Source: G963668345 sp965206025
GTDB taxonomy: Bacteria > Acidobacteriota > Terriglobia > Bryobacterales > UBA6623
Length of the DNA: 64,000 bases
Reading direction: 5' to 3'
NCBI GenBank assembly: GCA_965206025.1
Contig: CBDBIU010000003.1
Coordinates: 496,001 to 560,000, forward strand
A program made the position numbers and the translations under genes. The notes below the pieces were generated by a model, which had not been told where the DNA came from, did not search any database, and saw nothing but the letters and a program-made list of their open reading frames with translations. Shown piece after piece: positions 36,385 through 45,120 of the stretch (position 1 is the stretch's first letter; each line of letters begins with the position of its first letter).

Positions 36385-37635
36385 TCACCCCGCGACGGTC
36401 TCCCACGGGTCCTTCCGCTGCTGGAAAGCGATGGGACGCCGGCCTTGGGCTTCGACGACGAAAGTCCGCTCGACATGCAGCGAACCGACTCCCGCCATGA
36501 AACTATTCACTTCCAGGTTGACGACCATGCCTGCTTCCAAAGGCAGGTCCGAGGGGACGTCGATACACTCGTCCCGCAGGCGCAGCCCGTTGTCGGGCAT
36601 GATCATCGGATAATCGCGGACCTCCAACCCCAGCCCGTGTCCATGGGGGTTCGAGGCGTTGATGCCGCGCGCGTCCACTTCGTTCTTCATGATTTCCCGA
36701 ATCGCAGAAGACTTCACGCCGGGCCGCATGGCCTGTTGGGCGGCTTCGATCGAAGCGTATAGCCCGTCGTAGATCGTTCGCAAGTCCGAGGGCAGCTCGC
36801 CCACCACTAAGGTGACCCCGCTATCGGAAATGCAGCGGCGGAAGATGCAGCCGAAATCCATGAACATGAAATCGCCCGCCGCGAGCAGGTAGTCGGGTTC
36901 GGTGGCGATACCGTAGCCCAGCGGACCGTAGGCGAAGTGGTCGAAATCCGCGCCCAGCGCCGCGATGCGGGTTCGGTAGCATTCCACGAGATCCGCTATC
37001 CGGCGCCCGGGGGCCGCGAGCTTCGCGCTTTCGATCGCCGCCTCTTCGCTGATGGCCGCCGCGCGCTCCTGGCGTTCGATTTCGTCCTCCGTCTTGACGG
37101 CCCGAATCAGACGGATCAAGTTGGTGCAATCCTTCAGCGAAGCTTGCGGCAGCGCCTCCCGGATCGAAGCCAACGTTTCGACCGGGAGACCCTCCATATC
37201 GAGCCCGATTCTGGCGTCCGCGAGACCACGCGATTTCAGAGTCCCAATGAGCGCTTCGGTTGGCGTCGAGTGCGGCGAGGGATTCTTCGTCAAATCAAAG
37301 AAACGCGCGTAGGGAGAATCCGCCGGCTCGGACGAGCGCGAGTAGTCCAATCCCGCGTCGCCGTAAACCTGAAGGTCTTTGATCCAAATGTCGGCGGCGT
37401 TTAGGGCGACAAAGGGGCTGAGAACCAGAGCCGGTTCGCCGGAAGCGGGAAAGACCGCGTACAACTGGAAACCGTTGCTCGACCCTCCGGGGTTCATCAT
37501 GTACTCTTTGAACAGAGCATCGACCCACAGGTAATAGTCGGAAAAGTAAGTGATGTTGACAGGCGAGGTCGCCACCAGGGCATCCAGGCCGCACTCCTTC
37601 ATGAACTGGGTCGCGCGCGGCTCGTTGAAAAGCAT
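36385..37635 (-). CDS. M24 family metallopeptidase (Xaa-Pro aminopeptidase-like)
   Basis: 416 aa from ATG at 37635, chosen because AGGAG lies 5 bp upstream; an ATG 15 bp earlier overlaps that site. N-terminal creatinase-like domain (about 1-155, ATSPVNITYFSDYY), then the pita-bread domain. Metal ligands: Asp in MFMDFGC, Asp in CISDSGVT, His in NPHGHGLGLEV, Glu in VVNLEVNSF and Glu in HVERTFVV. It probably trims N-terminal residues before proline, or is a creatinase/methionine-aminopeptidase relative. No signal peptide. Confidence 0.87.
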   Translation of the reverse strand: MLFNEPRATQFMKECGLDALVATSPVNITYFSDYYLWVDALFKEYMMNPGGSSNGFQLYAVFPASGEPALVLSPFVALNAADIWIKDLQVYGDAGLDYSRSSEPADSPYARFFDLTKNPSPHSTPTEALIGTLKSRGLADARIGLDMEGLPVETLASIREALPQASLKDCTNLIRLIRAVKTEDEIERQERAAAISEEAAIESAKLAAPGRRIADLVECYRTRIAALGADFDHFAYGPLGYGIATEPDYLLAAGDFMFMDFGCIFRRCISDSGVTLVVGELPSDLRTIYDGLYASIEAAQQAMRPGVKSSAIREIMKNEVDARGINASNPHGHGLGLEVRDYPMIMPDNGLRLRDECIDVPSDLPLEAGMVVNLEVNSFMAGVGSLHVERTFVVEAQGRRPIAFQQRKDPWETVAG

Positions 37636-37689
37636 TTGACTCCTATGCAATTCGAATTTTGCGCGGGTCCGGATTAGGGCCTGGCCCGG

Positions 37690-38106
37690 TCATTGCGAGG
37701 ACAACTTATCTTCTAGGATTTGTATTGCTTCAAAGACCACGCCCGCCGGCGAGCGGAAAAAGGCTACCCGTCGCGAGCCGAAGCCGCCTTCGACAAAGGT
37801 CGGCCCGATCAGCACCTCGGCTCCGATTCCCTTGAGGCGTTCGACTTCGGCCTCAATGTTTTCCGTTTCAAAAACGGCGTGTGTTAGGCCAGGTGCAACC
37901 TCTCGGCCGATTTGCTCCTCAAAAACAACGATGGGGAACAACAGGATGCGTATTCCGCCCATCATCAAGATCGCATACTCAAACTTCTCGCCGCCAAAAG
38001 GCAACCACTCCCTAAGGACGAGCTCGGCGCCAGCGGCGAGCATGAAATCGACTTCCTTATCGAGGTCCTCAACCTTTACGCCTAGGTTCCACAGATTGTT
38101 GATCAT
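37690..38106 (-). CDS. VOC superfamily protein (glyoxalase/dioxygenase fold)
   Basis: 138 aa with the paired beta-alpha-beta-beta-beta units of the VOC fold: NLGVKVEDLDKEVDFMLAAGA at the start and RVAFFRSPAGVVFEAIQI at the end. Ribosome-binding site GGGGAG 6 bp before the ATG. VOC proteins include glyoxalase I, extradiol dioxygenases and fosfomycin-resistance enzymes. The metal-ligand set is incomplete here, so the activity is open. It lies 54 bp upstream of the M24 gene in the same direction. Confidence 0.8.
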   Translation of the reverse strand: MINNLWNLGVKVEDLDKEVDFMLAAGAELVLREWLPFGGEKFEYAILMMGGIRILLFPIVVFEEQIGREVAPGLTHAVFETENIEAEVERLKGIGAEVLIGPTFVEGGFGSRRVAFFRSPAGVVFEAIQILEDKLSSQ

Positions 38107-38197
38107 AGAAACTCCCCTGAGTAGATTATCCCGCTCGAGGCTTGCCCGACACGAGCGGCCGCCGGACGGTGTTTCCGACGTCGCTCAGGAAGCCAAC

Positions 38198-38242
38198 AGC
38201 CGCAAGTCTCGGCAAAACGACCGCCGAGCCATGCGCTACGGG
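38198..38242. repeat. 45-bp dispersed repeat, copy 1
   Basis: Starts AGCCGCAAGTCTCGGCAAAA and ends CGCTACGGG. A second 45-bp copy with about seven differences lies at 56533-56577. The whole 38107-38389 interval has no recognisable gene. Confidence 0.6.
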
Positions 38243-38389
38243 ATCTGATTCCACGTGTCTTCCGGGACGCCTGCTTGTGACAGTCCCCGGTTTTTTCACA
38301 GACCCCCGCGCGGCTCGAAAATCCAAACCTTATTGCCGGCGGCCCATCGGAAGCTCGAGCATGGACTCTCTCGATCGAGTACCGATGCT

Positions 38390-40477
38390 TCACTTGTTCT
38401 GGCCTTCTCTCGCCTTTTGCCGCTTTGCCTCTTCAAGGGGCGGCGGAATCAGCACCAGCCGGTGACCAACCTTACCACGGCCGGGATCGTGCGTCCCCCC
38501 GAGGATTTCCGGCACCCCGTCCTGGTTCATGTCGGAGACCTCGATGGCGATCATCAGCGGCGGCGCTTCTTTTTCGACCAGCAACTCGGTGAAATTCTGC
38601 TTCCCGTCGTTGACCAGCCAGACCAGTTCCTTGGTGACCGAAACCGGGAAAAGCTCCGTCGTCTGGACGGTCGAAACCGCCAGGTCAAGATCCGAATCGC
38701 CGTCAAAGTCGAGGGCGCGGACGGCGTAAGCCCCCCACAGCCGGATCACGTCGTGGAGGCTAAACCGGCCGGCGCCGTCGTTTTCGAGCCACGACAGCCC
38801 ATGCACATCGGAGGGATCAAGCTCCCGCGGAAATTCCAGGTCCAACGTATCGCCGTTCGTAAACAGAATATCGGTGTCACCATCTTGGTCGAGGTCCGCC
38901 GGCTCGAGACCCGACATGCCGTAGTGCTCCGCATCGGAGTCGAAAAGCACCTCCTTGGCGAAACCGCCGCTGCCGTCGTTGCGAAACAGCAGGATCTCCT
39001 CGCTGTCCTGCGACAAGCAGACCGCGATATCCAGGTCGCCGTCCTTATCGGCGTCGAAAGGGAAAGCGTGGATCGCTCCCGCGCGGGCGTCCAAAACGTG
39101 TTCCTGGAAGGTGAATCCTTCCTTTTGTTCGAGCCACACGGTCTTACCGTGAATGTGGCCGAAAACGGAAACCGCGACATCCAGATCGCCGTCTCCATCG
39201 AGATCGGCGGCCTCGGCGGAAACGACGCGCCTGACGTCTTTGAGCAGCACAAGCGGTTCGAACTCGAAATCACCTTTGTTTCTGAGCAGGACGACACGTC
39301 CCACTTTGGCGTTCGTGGGAGCCAGCAGGCCGATGTCGGCGACGAGCAGATCGAGCCGCGAGTCCCCGTCAAGGTCGACGACCTGCGTACGGACAGGCTG
39401 GGTCAACCCATCCTTGAGTGTGACCACGTCGTCTGGGCCGCGTATCCAGCGGATCTCGCCGCGAAGAGGCTCGGTGACGAAAATCTGCGGGCTGCCGTTG
39501 CCAAGCAAATCTTCAACCCGAATGCTACCCGTGACGTGGGGGGCGCCGTCGGGCAAAAGCACTTCGTAGTCGGCGGGCTGAGCGCCTGTCGCCGCGCCGG
39601 TCGCGGTCTTCGACCTGGCGGCCCTGGGAGAGGGAGGAGGTGACTTGAGCTGGTCGGCCCAATCGCCGACTTCATCGAAAGGCGTGACGCCGCGGGCGTC
39701 TCTCTCATGGATGCCTGCGCCGTGAGTCACCAGCAAGAACGCCATCCGCCGATGTCCCCGAGCGACGGCGAGATGCAGGGGGGTTGCACCGGTCTTGTCC
39801 TTTGCGCCAACGTCGGCGCCGTTGGCGATCAAGTATTCGGCGACTTTCGGTTTGCCGAAAAAGGCGGCCCACATCAATGGCGTGCCGCCGTTTGGGTCGC
39901 GGGCGTTGACGTCGGCTCCGCCGGCGATGAGCAGCTTCGCTAGAGCCTCGTGATCGCCGGGCTGCGTTCCAGGACTCGCTTTGACTTGCGCGGTCAGGGC
40001 GTGAAGCGGCGTGCTCCCGCGATTGTCTCGCGCGTTGACGTCGGCCCCCTTCGACAGCAGCAGCGCCGCCACGTCCCGGTAGCCGAAGTAGGCCGCCCAA
40101 CCGAGCGGCGTGCTGCCTTCGGCATCCTTGGCGTCAACGTCAACCCCTTCGGCCAGGAGCAGCACGGCGACGCCCTGGTAGCCCCCGATGGCGGCAGCAT
40201 GGAGGGCGCTCGTATCCTTGCTGTCTTTCGCGCGGACGTCGGCGCCCTGGGAGATCAGGAAAGCGGCTACCTCCCGCTGGCCTGAATAAGCGGCAATGAT
40301 CAGCGGCGTAGCGCCCTTGTCGTCCTTCTCGTCAACCTCGGCGCCTTCGGCGATCAGCCGCTTGACCTGGTCAACGCTTCCACTCTTCGCCGCATAGTGA
40401 ATTTGGCCCGCCCACCCGAGGGCGGCGAGGCCAAGTGCCGAGAAGATGAGCGACGCGATCCGCAACAGAGAAAACAC
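38390..40477 (-). CDS. Secreted ankyrin-repeat plus VCBS/FG-GAP repeat protein
   Basis: About 695 aa from a GTG at 40477, just before a hydrophobic signal (LLRIASLIFSALGLAALGWA). The long upstream extension only translates an intergenic palindrome and is rejected. Residues about 25-290 are seven to eight ankyrin repeats (GATPLIIAAYSGQREVAAFL, GSTPLGWAAYFGYRDVAALL). After a Pro/Ala linker come at least six VCBS/FG-GAP blades with DxDxDG-type calcium loops: DLDGDSRLDLLVAD, DLDGDGDLDVAVS, DADKDGDLDIAV, DLDQDGDTDILF and DFDGDSDLDLAVS. Both parts bind other proteins or surfaces. The fusion suggests an exported adhesion or interaction protein; no enzyme domain is seen. Confidence 0.82.
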   Translation of the reverse strand: MFSLLRIASLIFSALGLAALGWAGQIHYAAKSGSVDQVKRLIAEGAEVDEKDDKGATPLIIAAYSGQREVAAFLISQGADVRAKDSKDTSALHAAAIGGYQGVAVLLLAEGVDVDAKDAEGSTPLGWAAYFGYRDVAALLLSKGADVNARDNRGSTPLHALTAQVKASPGTQPGDHEALAKLLIAGGADVNARDPNGGTPLMWAAFFGKPKVAEYLIANGADVGAKDKTGATPLHLAVARGHRRMAFLLVTHGAGIHERDARGVTPFDEVGDWADQLKSPPPSPRAARSKTATGAATGAQPADYEVLLPDGAPHVTGSIRVEDLLGNGSPQIFVTEPLRGEIRWIRGPDDVVTLKDGLTQPVRTQVVDLDGDSRLDLLVADIGLLAPTNAKVGRVVLLRNKGDFEFEPLVLLKDVRRVVSAEAADLDGDGDLDVAVSVFGHIHGKTVWLEQKEGFTFQEHVLDARAGAIHAFPFDADKDGDLDIAVCLSQDSEEILLFRNDGSGGFAKEVLFDSDAEHYGMSGLEPADLDQDGDTDILFTNGDTLDLEFPRELDPSDVHGLSWLENDGAGRFSLHDVIRLWGAYAVRALDFDGDSDLDLAVSTVQTTELFPVSVTKELVWLVNDGKQNFTELLVEKEAPPLMIAIEVSDMNQDGVPEILGGTHDPGRGKVGHRLVLIPPPLEEAKRQKAREGQNK

Positions 40478-40810
40478 CCTCGTTTTTGTGAACTTCAGCC
40501 TAGCTTGCAGTAGCGGCGAAAGGCAAGACAAGTGGTGCGACTCGTTACGCAGCCCCCGCCAACGCAACAACAGAGGAATGTAGGTTGTGGTGAGAGCAAG
40601 GCCCGGCGAAAGCAAGATGTGGCCCACGCAAGATGTGGCGCGACGCGAGATGTGGCGCACGCATTCCTGCGTGCCGTGTCGCCATTCGTGGCGACATCGA
40701 TTAGCACGACCGTCGTGATTGTGCTGGTGCGGCAGGACTCGGTCCGCCGGGGCGTGCGCCCCACCGGAAGTGCCGTCTGCCGCTGACGGCCTATTTCGAA
40801 GCAAAGACGC
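40478..40810. other. Intergenic region with twin-hairpin repeat
   Basis: 333 bp with no gene. It holds the twin-hairpin repeat listed at 40651-40700 and GC-rich palindromic sequence on both sides. Confidence 0.5.
40651..40700 (-). repeat. Family-2 twin-hairpin repeat, copy 1
   Basis: Read on the minus strand: hairpin TGTCGCCA-CGAA-TGGCGACA followed by a second one, GCACGC-AGGAAT-GCGTGC, then GCCACA. The same 50-bp unit occurs at 45370-45418 and 61159-61208. Confidence 0.85.
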
Positions 40811-41755
40811 CTAACGGCGCCGTTGCTCCGCCAAGACCCAGCCCAGCAGCCCACACACAGTGAACCCGACGCCGTTCAGGGGGCCGTGCCAGCGTGCCAT
40901 CCGCGGGATGTCAATCGGGAGGTCTCCGGTGAACTCTCCAATTCCGTACGCGGCAGCCAGTATTGTCCCGACAACCAGCGATGCCATTGAGATGCCAACC
41001 AACGCCCGCGCCGCTCGACGGCGAACCTGGCGGACGGCAATCCCGGAGAAAACCGCTAGCGATAATAGACTAGCCACAAACAAGACGATCGCGGCCACCT
41101 TGAACGCCGGGGACAACAGGAAGCAAACCGCTACCAGGAACGTCCCTCCCAGAACGCCGAGCGCAACAATTCGGAATGGTCCTCCTACGAAAGGAAGCCA
41201 TCGTCCGGTCGCACCCGCCAACACGGAAGCCGCGAATCCGGCGTAGTGGAAGTGAACAGCGGTTAACAGAATAATCGGTTCTCCCAGCGCGAGCGGGGTT
41301 TCGCCCAGCCGAGACAACACCAGCCAAATGCCCCCCACCGGGAGATACAAAAGCCCCGCCTCCATGCAAGCAACCTCCGGACGAGCGAATATTTTGGGCG
41401 CCACCCGTAGGGCGGACAAACTCAGCAAGACGGTCACCACCAGCCATCCCGCGGCAGCAAGGCCTGCGATCTCACCGGCGGGCAGCAGGAAAGAGGCGAC
41501 TGCCAACGCCGCCCCAACCGGCTGGAGCAGGACGCCCGTTCGAAACAGTGGCTCGCAGGATTGCTCTTGCCTCCGCGCGGCCACCAACTCAACACCCAGC
41601 GGGACAACCACTAAGGGCGCCAGCAAGAACAAGCACTCCACAAGATCGAGCGAAACGTAACCGGCGGCCGCAAGAACCGACAAGTTTACCCAGACGACGC
41701 CTCCAACAAGGGCGCCCCACGACGCGCGCGAAACACTTGCTGTTTCACTTTGCAT
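40811..41755 (-). CDS. YndJ-like multispanning membrane protein
   Basis: 314 aa with about nine hydrophobic helices, from ATG at 41755. That start has GGAGG 7 bp upstream and shares one base with the previous stop (TGATG). It resembles YndJ-family proteins: VHFHYAGFAASVLAG in the middle and ARWHGPLNGVGFTVCGLLGW near the end, with conserved His/Asn in membrane segments. The family role is unknown. It is the last gene of a minus-strand membrane operon (MBOAT, two small membrane proteins, YndJ-like), and TGATG couplings link the last three. Confidence 0.7.
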   Translation of the reverse strand: MQSETASVSRASWGALVGGVVWVNLSVLAAAGYVSLDLVECLFLLAPLVVVPLGVELVAARRQEQSCEPLFRTGVLLQPVGAALAVASFLLPAGEIAGLAAAGWLVVTVLLSLSALRVAPKIFARPEVACMEAGLLYLPVGGIWLVLSRLGETPLALGEPIILLTAVHFHYAGFAASVLAGATGRWLPFVGGPFRIVALGVLGGTFLVAVCFLLSPAFKVAAIVLFVASLLSLAVFSGIAVRQVRRRAARALVGISMASLVVGTILAAAYGIGEFTGDLPIDIPRMARWHGPLNGVGFTVCGLLGWVLAEQRRR

Positions 41756-42228
41756 CAAAATGCCTCCGCGGCGAACAGCCGCCACCCAACCAGACCGAGA
41801 TAGGTTCCCGCCATGGCCGCGAATAAGGACGTCAACAAGAAATGGCCCACCCTGAATGCCCGGCCAACGGGCCAGTCCTCATGCGTGAAGTAAAAGAAGT
41901 CAACCAGCAGCCGAACCGTCCAATAGACGCCGATGAAAACGGCCAAGCCCAAGGCGGCCCGATCCCCTCGCAAGAACTCGTTGTGCAGAACCAACGTCAA
42001 AGTGCCGAACGCAACGATGGTCAGCACGGTAAAGGCGCCGTATATCCACATCAGCTTGCGGTTGAAGGGGGTGAGCTTCACGAGGTCATGCTTCCAGCCC
42101 AAACGGCGGGGAACTTGGAAACTCGCCCCCAATACACAAAAGTGACCGATCCCCGCGAGCCAGAGCGCTAGAGAGAAGACCCCTTCCGCCGATACTCCGC
42201 TGTACACCAAGCCCGGATTCAGGTTCAT
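41755..42228 (-). CDS. Small four-helix membrane protein, paralogue of the preceding gene
   Basis: 157 aa from ATG at 42228, where the upstream stop and this start form TGATG. It has four hydrophobic segments. Around the second it reads FQVPRRLGWKHDLVKLTPFNR and then LHNEFLRGDRAALGLAVFIGVYWTVRLLVDFFYF. The product encoded next upstream has the same layout (FVLPRKLRYEENLTRVDPIIRQ, then FWALRLVMQ and VYYD), so the two are paralogues. I do not recognise the family. Operon position suggests they work with the YndJ-like protein. Confidence 0.7.
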   Translation of the reverse strand: MNLNPGLVYSGVSAEGVFSLALWLAGIGHFCVLGASFQVPRRLGWKHDLVKLTPFNRKLMWIYGAFTVLTIVAFGTLTLVLHNEFLRGDRAALGLAVFIGVYWTVRLLVDFFYFTHEDWPVGRAFRVGHFLLTSLFAAMAGTYLGLVGWRLFAAEAF

Positions 42229-42629
42229 CAGATCACCCCCAGCGCCGGCAGGGCGAAGACGACCACCAGATAAACGATGGCCGCCGAGAACAGCCAATGG
42301 GCCAGAAGATTCTGGTGACGGACTTCGGCATCGTAATAGACTCACTGCATCACCAGCCGCAGCGCCCAGAACAGCGCTAACCATCCACTGAGGAAGCGGC
42401 CCAGCGGGCTTGCTGTGAATTCCGCTGCGAAGAGAAAACAGAGGGCGGCAAACGTAACGAGAACGAAGACAATGAACGCCGAATGCACGACAAAAATCTG
42501 GCGGATGATCGGATCGACGCGGGTGAGGTTCTCCTCATATCTCAGCTTGCGCGGAAGAACGAAATTCGCCGCGGCAATAGCCAATTGGACCCCGCCGGCG
42601 ATCCAGATGTAAGGAACGATCGTGTTCAT
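42228..42629 (-). pseudogene. Small membrane protein gene with in-frame TGA
   Basis: The frame starts at 42629 (MNTIVPYIWIAGG) and reads well for 95 codons to RLVMQ, then meets TGA (42344-42342). It continues in the same frame as VYYDAEVRHQNLLAHWLF and ends at a TGA that forms the expected TGATG coupling with the next gene. The full product would be 133 aa with four helices. By comparison with the paralogue the TGA replaces an aromatic codon, probably TGG. It may be a recent nonsense change or a sequence error. Other genes here use TGA as a normal stop, so recoding is unlikely. Confidence 0.75.
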
Positions 42630-42671
42630 TGTTTCTCTCTCCCTTCTCCGTAACCGCGTGGCCCGAACTGC

Positions 42672-43950
42672 TTAGCGCGCACCAATGGCCGCGAGCATGG
42701 GCAGCGCAATCCTCTCAACGAACGTTGGATGAAACAAGAAAAACACAGGCCCCGCGGCCACCAAAGCCGCGAACGCGCGTCCGGAGAGGCCAGCGTCCAA
42801 ACCGAGGCTCATGCCGACTTTCGAACGCTCGAAAATCACTCCCAGCCCCCTGGATCCCAAAGTAGGCCGTGGGAAGGCCATACCCGCCCCGCGCGGGACC
42901 GGAGATCACTAGTGTAGTGCGTCAAACGGATTGACGTTTATCAAGAAAGCGCCGAGCGCGTTTGACTTTCTCCAGGTTTGTTGCCGCAGCCGGTGGCAGC
43001 CGGCAGCATGATTCTCGACCGTTCAATCAGACGGGCCAGCAGCTTTCGGCTCCGCACGATGGCTTCCACCCGCGACCGCTGATCCGCGTCCAGTTCAATC
43101 TGGGGAGCAATACGCATCGCGGACGTCCTCTCAATTGTCTAGACGTCCCCAAGATAATAAACATTGCTATTTACGACGCACTGCACTAGATCGTGGACCA
43201 AGCCCGAGGCCAGGAAAGTGGCCATTGTTGCCCCGGCGATTCCAACCCGCGCCCTCAAGGGTTGAAACACAAGGTCGTGCGAGAGCCGGCGGAAGCCCAG
43301 GTTCCAACGGCTTCCCCAAAACTCGCTGAGCGACCTGGCCCTTAACGGTTTCCTCATGATGGGCTCCGCATTGACGCCCAACGCCTGCCATCCGAGCGCC
43401 AGCAGGTGGAACAAGCCGAAGTGCAAGATCAAGATCAAACCAACAAGCCCCGTCCAGCCGGCGAGTAGATGGTTCGCCGAGGGAATGCGGGGACTCACAG
43501 CCCAAAGAATCACCGCACCGGCCATCGTGTTGAGAAGTCCGCGCAACCATTCCCCGTGGGGGACGAAGACATTTGTCCGCGGCGCGCCGAAAAAGGCGTT
43601 TGCGTCCATCCCGACCCAGCCGACCAGATACGCTAGCGAGCGCCAACCGGCGGCCTTTCGGCCTCGCGGCTCGGCCTGCCGCCAAGTGAGCCACTTCAAG
43701 GCGAAAAAGATCGCGCCTGATAGGACCCACATCCATACCCAGGGCTCGACGTGGCCTCGCAACCCGAAGCCGGCGGCGGGAAGGACCAACAGCGGCAACC
43801 AAGCCCGCCAACGCCCTCCGGCGGGACGCGAGCAGACACCCTGAAAGCAGTAGCGGTTCTCGGCGACCCGCCTGTAGAACCATCCGACCGGACCCATGCC
43901 CCAGCGCCACCGGGCAACCCAGCAGAGTGGCCGGGCCCACCAGATCTTGC
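42672..43950 (-). pseudogene. MBOAT (wax-synthase-like O-acyltransferase) gene, disrupted
   Basis: Minus-strand frame from at least 43897 (MGPVGWFYRRVAENR). A readable extension, KIWWARPLCWV, runs up to the IS630 element. It contains the MBOAT_2 signature FWGSRWNLGFRRLSHDLVF and FLASGLVHDL. There a 279-bp IS630 derivative (42910-43188) interrupts it. Removing it with one TA gives HDLVISGPARGGYGLPTAYF, the expected continuation. A second lesion follows: a run of five C (42846-42850) shifts the frame, after which VIFERSKVGMSLGL continues to the stop at 42672. The family transfers acyl groups to hydroxyl acceptors in membranes. The 5' end is uncertain because the full IS630 copy abuts it. Confidence 0.78.
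42910..43188 (-). mobile_element. 279-bp internally deleted IS630 derivative (MITE)
   Basis: It is bounded by TA at 42910-42911 and 43187-43188. Its first about 66 bp (plus strand) are the reverse complement of the right end of the IS630 element at 43951-45120, and the rest is the reverse complement of that element's left about 213 bp, with scattered differences. About 0.9 kb of transposase gene is missing. It is inserted in the MBOAT gene and could only move with a transposase in trans. Confidence 0.92.
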
Positions 43951-45120
43951 TAGTGTAGCGCGTCGTAAATAGTAACGTTTATAATTGTGGGGAGGTCTAT
44001 ACAATTGAGAGGACGTCCGCGATGCGTATTGCTCCCCAGGTTGAACTGGACGTGGATCAGCGGTCGCGGGTGGAAACCATCGTGCGGAGCCGAAAGCTGC
44101 CGGCCCGTCTGATTGAACGGTCGAGAATCGTGCTGCTGGCTGCCACCGGCTACCGCAACAAACAGATCGCTGCCGAGTTGAATATTACCCCGGAGAAGGC
44201 GGCGCGGTGGCGGAAAAGGTACCTCCAACTTGGACTCGCCGGCCTGGAAAAGGACGCCCCTCGTCCCGGCCGCAAACCGAGGATCACCGCGAAACTTGTG
44301 AGGGAACTTATCGCCAAGACCACGCAGCAAACTCCGCCCAACGCCACTCACTGGAGCACCCGCTCGATGGCCACCGCCATGGGAATCAGTGAAGCCAGTG
44401 TGCGGCGTATCTGGCACGCACACGGCTTGAAGCCGCACCGCACCGCCACCTTCAAGCTCAGTAACGATCCCCGCTTTGCCGAGAAACTCGAGGACGTCGT
44501 CGGGCTGTATCTGAACCCACCCGAACACGCCCTGGTGTTGTCGGTCGACGAGAAAAGTCAGATTCAAGCATTGGATCGCACGCAACCCGGTTTGCCGCTG
44601 AAAAAGGGGCGAGCCGGGACCGGGACCCACGACTACAAACGCTATGGCACGACTACGTTGCTTGCCGCCTTGAATACGCTCGACGGCAAGCTGATCAGCA
44701 CCTGCATGAAAAAACACCGCCACTCTGAATGGCTGAAGTTCCTGCGGCTGATTGACCGCCAGACCTCGCCCGACAAACAACTGCACTTGATCGTGGACAA
44801 CTACGCGACCCACAAATACGAAAAGGTGCAACGCTGGCTCGCCCGCCACAAACGATTCCACATCCACTTCACCCCAACCAGTTCTTCGTGGCTGAATATG
44901 GTCGAGAGATTCTTCCGCGATCTCTCGGAGAACCGCCTGCGCCGAGGGGCGTTCCGCAGTGTGGATGAACTTGTTGCGGCCATCGACGCCTATATCGACC
45001 AACACAACGACAACCCCAAACCTTACATCTGGACCGCTGCCGCCTCCGATATCCTGGAGAAAGTCAAACGCGCTCGGCGCTCTCTTGATAAACGTCAATC
45101 CGTTTGACGCACTACACTAG
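43951..45120 (+). mobile_element. IS630-family insertion sequence, 1170 bp
   Basis: The ends TAGTGTAGCGCGTC and GACGCACTACACTA form imperfect inverted repeats of about 37 bp, bounded by TA on both sides inside CTAG-like contexts, as expected for Tc1/IS630 elements. It carries one intact transposase gene. It lies at the 5' side of the damaged MBOAT gene. Confidence 0.93.
44022..45107 (+). CDS. IS630-family transposase
   Basis: 361 aa, uninterrupted. The N-terminal helix-turn-helix part (about 25-135) has GYRNKQIAAELNITPEKAARW and ISEASVRRIWHAHGLKPH. The DDE catalytic core has Asp176 (SVDEKSQ), Asp259 (LIVDNYATH) and Glu295 (SWLNMVERFF). It cuts and joins the element at TA dinucleotides. All three acidic residues are present, so it is probably active and could mobilise the 279-bp derivative. 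Confidence 0.96.
   Translation: MRIAPQVELDVDQRSRVETIVRSRKLPARLIERSRIVLLAATGYRNKQIAAELNITPEKAARWRKRYLQLGLAGLEKDAPRPGRKPRITAKLVRELIAKTTQQTPPNATHWSTRSMATAMGISEASVRRIWHAHGLKPHRTATFKLSNDPRFAEKLEDVVGLYLNPPEHALVLSVDEKSQIQALDRTQPGLPLKKGRAGTGTHDYKRYGTTTLLAALNTLDGKLISTCMKKHRHSEWLKFLRLIDRQTSPDKQLHLIVDNYATHKYEKVQRWLARHKRFHIHFTPTSSSWLNMVERFFRDLSENRLRRGAFRSVDELVAAIDAYIDQHNDNPKPYIWTAAASDILEKVKRARRSLDKRQSV

Noticed and set aside
38255..39643. 462-codon plus-strand frame opposite the ankyrin/VCBS gene
   Set aside because: Its repetitive look mirrors the DxDxDG repeats on the other strand; no independent protein signature.
40478..40804. 109-residue N-terminal extension of the ankyrin protein
   Set aside because: It translates a twin-hairpin intergenic repeat and precedes a signal peptide.
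42342..42344. TGA as selenocysteine codon
   Set aside because: The position is aromatic in the paralogue, no redox motif surrounds it, and no selenocysteine genes are in view.
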